Shown: piece after piece, positions 33,787 through 41,005 of the stretch
Layout of the letters: each line of letters opens with the position of its first letter
Numbering within the stretch: the stretch's first letter is position 1
Origin: Candidatus Nanopelagicales bacterium
GTDB taxonomy: Bacteria; Actinomycetota; Actinomycetes; S36-B12; UBA5976
Length of the DNA: 41,005 bases
Direction: 5' to 3'
Assembly: GCA_016463095.1 (NCBI GenBank)
Contig: JAEMSA010000011.1
Coordinates: 1 to 41,005, forward strand
Translations under genes and position numbers: made by a program
The notes under the pieces: generated by a model
Told to the model about the DNA's origin: nothing
Database searches by the model: none
The model's input: the letters and a program-made list of their open reading frames with translations, nothing else

Positions 33787-33910
33787 CTAAGAAGACAAAT
33801 TAATTTGTCTTTTCAATCTTGATCGCACCTGCGCAGGTTCTCAAATTTCTTTGAGGCTTAGTTTCAAAGAAGTTTTACCTTCTTTGAAAACCAGCGGTCT
33901 TCGGCTTCTT
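33758..33910 (-). promoter_or_regulatory. Ribosomal protein L10 leader RNA (structured 5'UTR of rplJ-rplL)
   Basis: Minus-strand GCCGAAGACCGCTGGT kink-turn-like element followed by several perfect hairpins and a terminator. Confidence 0.7.
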
Positions 33911-33924
33911 ACTTTTCCTAGATT

Positions 33925-33959
33925 ACCCCTGCTTGTAAGTAGTACTTATCTGCAGGGGT
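33925..33959 (-). terminator. Hairpin downstream of rplA (possible terminator or processing site; no clear U-tract)
   Basis: Minus strand ACCCCTGCAGATAAGTACTACTTACAAGCAGGGGT. Confidence 0.5.
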
Positions 33960-33985
33960 GAATCTAAAGAAATCTTGGTGAGGAT

Positions 33986-34693
33986 TTAGTCCTCGGTCTC
34001 ACTTGATCCTGAAGCGCCAACTTCAACAGGAATTCCAGGTCCCATAGAAGAAGACATAACAGCTTTTTTGATGTAGCGACCCTTTGTTGAGGATGGTTTT
34101 GCTCTAGCAATTTCATCAAGAGCTGCGTTGTAATTTTCAGCTAATTGTTGTTCTGAAAATGAAGAACGACCGATTGGGAAATGTAGGTTTGAATTCTTAT
34201 CAATTCGGAATTCAATTTTTCCACTTTTAATATCGGTAACTGCTTTAGCAACATCCATAGTTACTGTGCCAGTTTTTGGGTTAGGCATTAATCCACGAGG
34301 TCCTAGAACTTTTCCTAGTCGACCAACTTTTCCCATTAGATCTGGTGTGGAAACAACTGCGTCATAGTCGGTGTATCCACCAGCTACTTTTTCAATTAAG
34401 TCATCACTACCAACTTCATCAGCACCAGCTGCTCTTGCTTCTGCTGCTTTGTCGGCGTTTGCGAAAACGATTACGCGTGCGGTCTTTCCGGTTCCGTGGG
34501 GCAACAAGACTGTGCCACGAACCATTTGATCGGCTTTTTTAGGATCGACACCTAAAGCCATTGAAACTTCAATGGTGGCATCGAATTTAACAGTAGTAGT
34601 TTTTTTCGCTAAAGCTGCTGCTTCTAGCGCAGTGTGCACCTTGTCGCGATCAACTAACTTTTCTGACTCTCTATATTTCTTGCTGCGTTTCAT
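33986..34693 (-). CDS. rplA: 50S ribosomal protein L1
   Basis: [48 protein letters not shown]; start trimmed. Confidence 0.97.
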   Translation of the reverse strand: MKRSKKYRESEKLVDRDKVHTALEAAALAKKTTTVKFDATIEVSMALGVDPKKADQMVRGTVLLPHGTGKTARVIVFANADKAAEARAAGADEVGSDDLIEKVAGGYTDYDAVVSTPDLMGKVGRLGKVLGPRGLMPNPKTGTVTMDVAKAVTDIKSGKIEFRIDKNSNLHFPIGRSSFSEQQLAENYNAALDEIARAKPSSTKGRYIKKAVMSSSMGPGIPVEVGASGSSETED

Positions 34694-34790
34694 TTGCCTG
34701 CTCCTTATTGATTGCAGTTTGTGGTTTTGATGAGCCCGCAGAGGCTCTCCCACTCTTAAAAGACAATTTGTCCTTTAAGAAATCTTTTTC

Positions 34791-35222
34791 TTAGTCGACG
34801 ACTGTGATTCCCATTGAACGAGCTGTTCCTTCGATGATGCGTGATGCAGCTTCGATGTCATTCGCATTCAAATCAGCCATCTTTACGTTTGCAATTTCTT
34901 TTACTTGAGACTTAGTAACTTTGCCAACTTTTGTGGTCAAAGGATTACTTGTGCCTTTTTCAATTCCAGCTGCTTTTAATAGCAATCTTGCTGCTGGAGG
35001 AGTTTTGGTAACGAAAGTAAATGAACGATCTTCATAAACAGTAATTTCAACTGGAATTACTTGTCCACGGTGTTGTTCAGTTGCTGCGTTGTATGCCTTA
35101 CAGAAATCCATGATGTTCACACCATGTTGACCCAATGCAGGTCCTACTGGTGGTGCTGGATTTGCTTGACCGGCCACAATTTGTAACTTTATGAAACCGG
35201 ATACTTTTTTCTTAGGTGCCAT
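34791..35222 (-). CDS. rplK: 50S ribosomal protein L11
   Basis: [37 protein letters not shown]. Confidence 0.98.
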   Translation of the reverse strand: MAPKKKVSGFIKLQIVAGQANPAPPVGPALGQHGVNIMDFCKAYNAATEQHRGQVIPVEITVYEDRSFTFVTKTPPAARLLLKAAGIEKGTSNPLTTKVGKVTKSQVKEIANVKMADLNANDIEAASRIIEGTARSMGITVVD

Positions 35223-35239
35223 TTTATTTTCCCTTTTTA

Positions 35240-36076
35240 CTAGTTCTTTTGAATCTGACTAAAGCCGAGTTCAACTGGTGTTTCTCGTCCGAAGATTTCG
35301 ACCAGACCAGTTACTTTCTGTGAATCAATGTTGATTTCAGAAACTGTTGCTTGCAATGTGGCAAATGGTCCATCAACAACTGTGACAGAATCTCCCACTG
35401 CAAAATCAAGTACTTGAACTTCGCGCACAGTTGTGGTTTGCCCAGTTGTGGCAGAAACAATTCGTTTCTCAATTCTTGGAGCAAGAATTGCCACTACTTC
35501 TTCTAGTTTTAATGGTGAAGGAGTGTGAGCATGACCAACGAAACCTGTTACTCCTGGAGTGTGTCTTACCACTCCCCATGAATCATCAGTTAATTCCATA
35601 CGAACTAAAACATAACCGGGAAATTTATTTCTTTTAATTTGTTTTCTGGTTCCTGCTTTAATTTCTGTAATTTCTTCAATTGGAACTTCAACTTGGAAAA
35701 TGTAATCTTCCATATTTAAGGAAATAATGCGGTTTTCTAAGTTTGTTTTAACTCTGTTTTCTAAACCTGCATAAGAATGGATCACAAACCAATCACCGGC
35801 TTGTAATCTCAAAGAAGATGCAAATGCAACTACTGGATCAACTTCTTCGGCTGGTGTTTCCTCAACTTCTTCAATAACTTCTGTAGTTACTACTTCTTCA
35901 ACTGTCACTTCTTCGACTGGTTGTTCAAAGTTTGGTGAATCGTTAACAATTGGATCAAGAACTTCTGGGGTCTCAACGGTGGAAGCAGAAAACATGTCAG
36001 CTACGGCAACAGATGCATTATCTGGTGCAATTGCAGGTTTAATATCTTCAACGTGCGAGAACGGAGATTCAGTCAC
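35240..36076 (-). CDS. nusG: Transcription termination/antitermination protein NusG with acidic N-terminal extension
   Basis: [56 protein letters not shown] domain [24 protein letters not shown]. Confidence 0.96.
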   Translation of the reverse strand: MTESPFSHVEDIKPAIAPDNASVAVADMFSASTVETPEVLDPIVNDSPNFEQPVEEVTVEEVVTTEVIEEVEETPAEEVDPVVAFASSLRLQAGDWFVIHSYAGLENRVKTNLENRIISLNMEDYIFQVEVPIEEITEIKAGTRKQIKRNKFPGYVLVRMELTDDSWGVVRHTPGVTGFVGHAHTPSPLKLEEVVAILAPRIEKRIVSATTGQTTTVREVQVLDFAVGDSVTVVDGPFATLQATVSEINIDSQKVTGLVEIFGRETPVELGFSQIQKN

Positions 36077-36089
36077 AGTTTTCCTTTTC

Positions 36090-36326
36090 CTAGTTTCCGA
36101 AAATTCTTAAAGTTATTTGAGTGAAAGTAAAATCAAGTGCAGCAATGATTAATGCCACGATTACTACGAAAACTAAAACAATGATGGTGTAATTAATTAG
36201 TTGGCGTTGAGTTGGCCAAACCACTTTCTTTAATTCAGAAATTACATCGCGAATAAAATCACGAGTTCTTACAAAAGGATTTTGACGCGCGCCAACATCA
36301 GTTGCGTTAGCAAGTTTGTCAGTCAT
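36090..36326 (-). CDS. secE: Preprotein translocase subunit SecE
   Basis: [43 protein letters not shown]. Confidence 0.95.
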   Translation of the reverse strand: MTDKLANATDVGARQNPFVRTRDFIRDVISELKKVVWPTQRQLINYTIIVLVFVVIVALIIAALDFTFTQITLRIFGN

Positions 36327-36369
36327 ACTTCGTCCTTTTTCTTTTTGTTTTGTACTAGAGATTCTTTTG

Positions 36370-36442
36370 CAGGGGCGACAGGATTTGAACCTGCAACCAC
36401 CGGTTTTGGAGACCGGTACGCTACCAGTTGCGCCACACCCCT
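36370..36442 (-). tRNA. tRNA-Trp (anticodon CCA)
   Basis: Minus strand AGGGGTGTGGCGCAACTGGTAGCGTACCGGTCTCCAAAACCGGTGGTTGCAGGTTCAAATCCTGTCGCCCCTG; cloverleaf with 7-bp acceptor stem. Confidence 0.96.
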
Positions 36443-36588
36443 AAGCGCACCAAAAGCTGCCGATCACGCTTAAAAGATAGGCATTCCTCGCACAGCGTCT
36501 TCACGCCTGAACGAGTTTACGCCGACACAGTATTTATCAGTCCTAGTGGGTGAAGCCTCGAGGAGAAGTGCCTGACAACATTGGGTTT

Positions 36589-37782
36589 ATGAGCAAAGAA
36601 ATCTCCGAGCGAGTCCAGGCCATTGCCGAATCGGCAACTCTGGCAGTTGACGCAAAAGCCAAAGCCTTAAAGGCAGCTGGTCGTCCTGTTATTGGTTTTG
36701 GTGCTGGTGAACCAGATTTTCCCACACCTGTTCACATCGTGGAAGCTGCGCAAAAAGCAGCAACTGAAGTTACTAATCATCGTTATTCACCAACTCCAGG
36801 TTTAGCACCACTTAGAGAAGCAATTGCAAAAGCTGCCACCAGAGATGATGGTTACGAAATAACTGCTGATCAAGTTGTTGTCACAAACGGTGGCAAGCAA
36901 GCAATCTTTAACACCATGGCAACACTTATTAATCCTGGTGATGAAGTTTTATTACAAGCACCATATTGGGTTACATACCCTGAAGCCGTGCAAATATTTG
37001 GTGGCAAACCTGTAGTGATTAATTCAGATGAAACCACTAATTACAAAATAAGTGTTGCGCAATTAGAAAAAGCTTGCACCAGTAAAACCAAACTACTGAT
37101 TTTTTCATCACCCTCAAACCCAACCGGAACTGTTTACACCCCGGAAGAAGTAAAGGCAATTGGACAATGGGCCGTCTCAAAAAATATTTGGGTTATGACC
37201 GATGAAATCTACTTGCATCTAATTTATTCAGGGTCAAAATTTTCTTCAATGCCTGGACTTGTTCCTGAATTGAGAGAAAAATGCGTAATAATCAATGGAG
37301 TAGCAAAAACTTATGCCATGACAGGTTGGCGAGTGGGTTGGACTATTGGACCAAAAGAATTCACTAAAGCATCAATAAATTTACAGTCTCACATGACCAG
37401 CAACGTAAACAACATTGCTCAACAAGCAACAATTGCTGCTTTAAATGGTTCCCAAGAAGTATTAAAACCAATGTTAGATGCGTTTGCTAAACGTCGTGAC
37501 ACCATTGTAAAAATGTTAAACGAAATCAAAGGTGTGGTTTGCCCTGAACCAGGTGGAGCTTTCTATGTCTACCCTTCTGTTAAAGGTTTGATAGGAAAAA
37601 CAGTTAATGGAAAAACAATTAATTCATCCCTAGATTTGGCAAACATTGCTTTAGAGGAAGTAGATGTTGCCTTAGTTCCAGGTGAAGCATTTGGGACACC
37701 TGGATATGTGCGAATGAGTTATGCCTTAAGCGACAAAGATCTCGTCGAGGGTATTACTAGATTACAAAAATTATTTGCTTAA
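36589..37782 (+). CDS. aspC: PLP-dependent aminotransferase, aspartate aminotransferase type
   Basis: [51 protein letters not shown] (PLP lysine); ORF opens at 36550, start chosen by family similarity. Confidence 0.92.
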   Translation: MSKEISERVQAIAESATLAVDAKAKALKAAGRPVIGFGAGEPDFPTPVHIVEAAQKAATEVTNHRYSPTPGLAPLREAIAKAATRDDGYEITADQVVVTNGGKQAIFNTMATLINPGDEVLLQAPYWVTYPEAVQIFGGKPVVINSDETTNYKISVAQLEKACTSKTKLLIFSSPSNPTGTVYTPEEVKAIGQWAVSKNIWVMTDEIYLHLIYSGSKFSSMPGLVPELREKCVIINGVAKTYAMTGWRVGWTIGPKEFTKASINLQSHMTSNVNNIAQQATIAALNGSQEVLKPMLDAFAKRRDTIVKMLNEIKGVVCPEPGGAFYVYPSVKGLIGKTVNGKTINSSLDLANIALEEVDVALVPGEAFGTPGYVRMSYALSDKDLVEGITRLQKLFA

Positions 37783-38792
37783 ATATTTAAAATTCTTGGC
37801 TCAATAGTTAATGCTATTCCAAATTTTTGCAAGACTCCTGATGTAATTAAATTCGCCAGCTCAATCACATCTTCTGCTGTGGCATTTCCTGAATTAGCAA
37901 TTGCCAAGGTGTGCTTACTTGAGATCATGGCACCACCATGTCTAAATCCTTTTTCAAATCCAGCTTGTTCGATTAACCAGGCAGCGCTGGTTTTTACTTT
38001 CCCCGATTGGTTTTCATACCTTGGAGCATTAGTTGGAACTTTATCTTTTTCCATAATTGGATTAATAAAAAATGAGCCAACACTGAAAGTGTCATGATCA
38101 TTTGCATTAAGAATCATGCCTTTGGAATTTCTAATTTCAAGAATAGTTTTACGTAAATCTTTAATTGATACAGCTTGTCCTGGATTGATACCTAATGATT
38201 CTGCCACTTGTGGGTAGTTAGTTATTTTTGAATTCTTATCTCTTTTTAATCTAAAAGTAACATTTTCGATAATAAATCTTGACGTTAAGTTTTTAAGAAT
38301 AGAGAATCTGTAACTAAATTTAAGATCTTCATTTGTCAAAATTCTTGATTTACCAGTTGTTCCATCCACTAGCTGGACAGATTTAATAGAAGAATTAACT
38401 TCTGTTCCATAAGCACCTATGTTTTGAATCGGAGAAGCTCCCACTGTTCCTGGAATACCTGAAAGAGTTTCCACACCACTTAAACCTTGATCAACTGCAT
38501 CTGCCACAAAGTCATCCCACAACATTCCAGCGCCAGCATTTATTTCAACAAAGTCTCCATCAGTTTTTGCCGCAGAGTTAACCAATTGCATAAATGCAAT
38601 TGGTGTTTTAATTTCATGATCTGGGGCAACAATATTGCTTCCCCCACCAAGTACAAAGAAGTCTTGATTTCCATATTCGTGTACAAAATCTTGAATATCT
38701 GATGGACTCTGAATTTCACAAACAGTTGTTGCTAATCCACCAACTCGAAGTGTGGTGTGATCTGAAAGTTTGAATCCTTTGAGTTGTCTCAT
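37779..38792 (-). CDS. murB: UDP-N-acetylenolpyruvoylglucosamine reductase
   Basis: [59 protein letters not shown]. Confidence 0.95.
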   Translation of the reverse strand: MRQLKGFKLSDHTTLRVGGLATTVCEIQSPSDIQDFVHEYGNQDFFVLGGGSNIVAPDHEIKTPIAFMQLVNSAAKTDGDFVEINAGAGMLWDDFVADAVDQGLSGVETLSGIPGTVGASPIQNIGAYGTEVNSSIKSVQLVDGTTGKSRILTNEDLKFSYRFSILKNLTSRFIIENVTFRLKRDKNSKITNYPQVAESLGINPGQAVSIKDLRKTILEIRNSKGMILNANDHDTFSVGSFFINPIMEKDKVPTNAPRYENQSGKVKTSAAWLIEQAGFEKGFRHGGAMISSKHTLAIANSGNATAEDVIELANLITSGVLQKFGIALTIEPRILNI

Positions 38793-38814
38793 GTTGATTA
38801 TGTTATTTCAACGA

Positions 38815-39741
38815 CTATCGTCTTGGACTCAATATTTGAGTTTTGCCTCGATAGTTTTGCAAGATACGGTCGTAGGTTTTCTTGGACTCTTTTTCTCTAT
38901 ATTCAATATCAGAATCGTGGTAGCCGTGATGTCTTTTTTGTTCTACCGGCAAAGTATTTCCTAGGGCTACTAATTTATGCCCTTTACTTCTTAATTCTAG
39001 AGACCATTCAAGATCTGCATTTCGATAAAATTTAGCTTTGGAGTTTGCCGGTATTTCTTGGGCTATTTTTGTTTTAATTGCGAATAAATAACCTAACAAA
39101 ATATCTACTTCGCCTTCTCCTTTGTCTTCAACGCTTCGCCATTCATCATCTATTTTGACCAATGACCCTTTCCATCCTGCGGCAACAAACTCATCATCTA
39201 TTTGGTTTATAAGCGGAGTAATTGCATCACCACTAATGATTGAACTTAAATCCATCACCACACTAAATTCAGCTGGGTTTAATTCGATTAATTTATTTAT
39301 TGAATTTGCCCATCCGGCTTGTTCTAAAGTCTGGGAGGTGTGAAGAGCGACTAAATTTTGATTTGTTTTTTCTGTTTCAGCTAAATAGTTTCCAACTAAT
39401 TCTTTATTCCCTAAATCAAGGGCTAGAATTGAAGCATCTTTGGGCATAAATTTAAGCAATGCATTTATGCACTCTTTAGTATCTTCTAGCCAACCATCAA
39501 TTACTAAGCAGACTGTAACTTTCTGATTTAAACGATTAGGTTTGAGTTTTAAACTTGCTAAATTCTCAAAAACTTCAAATGGTGGTTTGATAACTAATTC
39601 ATATCCTCCAGGGTTATCTTTAATCACATAGCCTAAATCTGAAATTTTATCGCGTAACTGATCAGATAACGCAAAATCTTTATTCGCACGAGCTTGAATT
39701 CTTTGCTCAGCTAAGTCAATAACTTCTTTAGGGGCGGTCAT
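38815..39741 (-). CDS. Two-domain protein: N-terminal CysRS C-terminal-like helical segment plus GT2-like glycosyltransferase-fold domain
   Basis: IDLAEQRIQARANKDFALSDQLRDKISDLGYVIKDNPGGYEL matches the CysRS C-terminal motif; the remainder has a GT2-like layout (GYLFAIKTKIAQEI, NADLEWSLELRSKGHKLVALG, HHGYHD). Confidence 0.7.
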   Translation of the reverse strand: MTAPKEVIDLAEQRIQARANKDFALSDQLRDKISDLGYVIKDNPGGYELVIKPPFEVFENLASLKLKPNRLNQKVTVCLVIDGWLEDTKECINALLKFMPKDASILALDLGNKELVGNYLAETEKTNQNLVALHTSQTLEQAGWANSINKLIELNPAEFSVVMDLSSIISGDAITPLINQIDDEFVAAGWKGSLVKIDDEWRSVEDKGEGEVDILLGYLFAIKTKIAQEIPANSKAKFYRNADLEWSLELRSKGHKLVALGNTLPVEQKRHHGYHDSDIEYREKESKKTYDRILQNYRGKTQILSPRR

Positions 39742-39744
39742 AGT

Positions 39745-40173
39745 TTAAGAAAGTTGAACTATTATTAAGGATCTACCTAAAACTTTTGTGCCATTGCAAC
39801 GAGCTTCCACTGCAATCTTTACTAAATTATCTGCCATTTTTTCTTCAATTTTTGCCCCAAATTCTACGTCTGTTCCTTTACCGTCATTTGGCACAACTAC
39901 TGGAGCAGAGAATTTAACTGAAAAACTTTTCACAGCAGTTATATCTTTTACCCAGTTGGTAACCACTCGACTTGCTACACCCATGGTTAGCATTCCGTGG
40001 GCAATAATGTCAGGCAATCCCACAGATTTTGCAAACGATTCATCCAAATGAATTTTGTTGTGATCTCCTGATGCATTTGCATATTTCACTAAATCTTGGC
40101 GTTGATAGTTATGAACAATCTTAGGTAATTCAAATCCAACTTCAACGTCACTGTATTTAATTACCACGGACAT
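39745..40173 (-). CDS. MaoC-family (R)-hydratase/dehydratase, HadB-like
   Basis: LVKYANASGDHNKIHLDESFAKSVGLPDIIAHGMLTMGVASRVVTNW hydratase 2 motif. Confidence 0.9.
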   Translation of the reverse strand: MSVVIKYSDVEVGFELPKIVHNYQRQDLVKYANASGDHNKIHLDESFAKSVGLPDIIAHGMLTMGVASRVVTNWVKDITAVKSFSVKFSAPVVVPNDGKGTDVEFGAKIEEKMADNLVKIAVEARCNGTKVLGRSLIIVQLS

Positions 40174-40589
40174 TAGTTGTCCGTTCCGCGAGCAATAAGT
40201 GTTGCCTTTAAGGTTGCTACTTCGTTTCCTGCTGCATCCTTAACATCACTTCTAATAGTGATGAAATCATTGCCAACTTTTGATTTGATGTCTTCAATAG
40301 TGGAGATGAAAGATAATTCATCTCCTGCTTTGACCGGTTTCTTATATTCAAAACTTTGTTCACCATGAACGACTTTGCTGTAATCAAGGCCAAGTTCAGG
40401 ATCAAATAGGGCAGCTTCCATAGCTCCCATTTGAATGGAAATTAAGAAAGTTGGTGAGGCATAACCTTGTTTGACATAATCATTGTTATCACCAATGGCG
40501 TCACTGAATGCATTGATTTTTTCTTGATCAACTTTAAAAGTTTCTAAAGAAGGATAGGACCTGTTTAGAAACGCTAAGTTAAGTGCCAC
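40173..40589 (-). CDS. MaoC-like / FAS1-like dehydratase N-terminal domain protein, HadA-like
   Basis: FSDAIGDNNDYV...ASPTFLISI...VVHGEQSFEYKKPVKAGDELSF; paired with the HadB-like gene. Confidence 0.88.
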   Translation of the reverse strand: MALNLAFLNRSYPSLETFKVDQEKINAFSDAIGDNNDYVKQGYASPTFLISIQMGAMEAALFDPELGLDYSKVVHGEQSFEYKKPVKAGDELSFISTIEDIKSKVGNDFITIRSDVKDAAGNEVATLKATLIARGTDN

Positions 40590-40619
40590 AGATTATTGAA
40601 AGAAGTTAGCTAAAAGTTC

Positions 40620-40784
40620 TTAGCGTGTTTCTTTATGTTCTGTGTGCTTGTTACAACGTGGACAAAACTTCTTAACTTCCAAACGATCTGGATCGTTACG
40701 ACGGTTTTTCTTTGTTATGTAATTGCGTTCTTTGCAATCAGCACAAGCCATAGTTATTTTTGGACGTACATCACTCTTTGCCAT
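40620..40784 (-). CDS. rpmG: 50S ribosomal protein L33 (Cys4 form); absent from the supplied ORF track because it is only 54 aa
   Basis: Own translation: [54 protein letters not shown]. Confidence 0.96.
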   Translation of the reverse strand: MAKSDVRPKITMACADCKERNYITKKNRRNDPDRLEVKKFCPRCNKHTEHKETR

Positions 40785-40818
40785 TTACCTATCCTCTCTT
40801 AACACTTTTTTCTACTTG

Positions 40819-40891
40819 TAGCGGAGGCGGGAGTTGAACCCGCGACCCAACGATTATGAGTCGTTTGCTCTGCCACCTGAGCTACTCCGCT
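40819..40891 (-). tRNA. tRNA-Met (anticodon CAT, elongator-type)
   Basis: Minus strand AGCGGAGTAGCTCAGGTGGCAGAGCAAACGACTCATAATCGTTGGGTCGCGGGTTCAACTCCCGCCTCCGCTA; paired position 1-72. Confidence 0.93.
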
Positions 40892-40914
40892 TTGCTCTTG
40901 GATCATTCAACCCG

Positions 40915-40987
40915 AGCCCCAATGCGGAATCGAACCGCAGACCTTCTCCTTACCATGGAGATGCTCTACCATCTGAGCTATTGGGGC
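40915..40987 (-). tRNA. tRNA-Thr (anticodon GGT)
   Basis: Minus strand GCCCCAATAGCTCAGATGGTAGAGCATCTCCATGGTAAGGAGAAGGTCTGCGGTTCGATTCCGCATTGGGGCT. Confidence 0.96.
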
Positions 40988-41005
40988 TGAGCGACTGTCA
41001 AGATA

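Noticed and set aside
36370-40987. tRNA genes as possible mobile-element attachment sites
   Set aside because: No integrase, no partial tRNA duplication or direct repeat seen; the neighbourhood matches the normal actinobacterial housekeeping order.
1-41005. CRISPR arrays, transposases, phage or defence genes
   Set aside because: No regularly spaced repeats and no matching protein motifs found on either strand.

Overview
This 41 kb window is a low-GC actinobacterial chromosome segment. I suspect a streamlined acI/Nanopelagicales-like lineage, but that is inference only. Most of it is the core translation/transcription superregion on the minus strand: tRNA-Thr, tRNA-Met, rpmG, two MaoC/Had-like dehydratases, murB, tRNA-Trp, secE-nusG, rplK-rplA, rplJ-rplL, rpoB-rpoC, rpsL-rpsG-fusA-tuf, the S10/spc ribosomal protein genes (rpsJ to rplO), secY and adk. 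Non-core genes inserted between these blocks are alkA-like, map and SOUL-heme genes (plus strand, convergent with adk); a secreted repeat protein with a two-component system; ndh; a small lipoprotein; doxX and a metallophosphoesterase between rplL and rpoB; and a CysRS-fragment/GT2-like fusion protein. I found no mobile element, CRISPR array or defence system. The less ordinary signals are: the CysRS C-terminal-like domain joined to a degenerate GT2-like domain; a secreted protein with an exact 64-aa duplication pattern (37+27+37+27) in an apparent operon with a two-component system, preceded by an 11-bp-spaced direct repeat; a 17-bp, triloop hairpin between tuf and rpsJ that pairs fully only as minus-strand RNA; and a structured rplJ (L10) leader ending in an apparent attenuator. 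None of these could be confirmed as novel without database searches.
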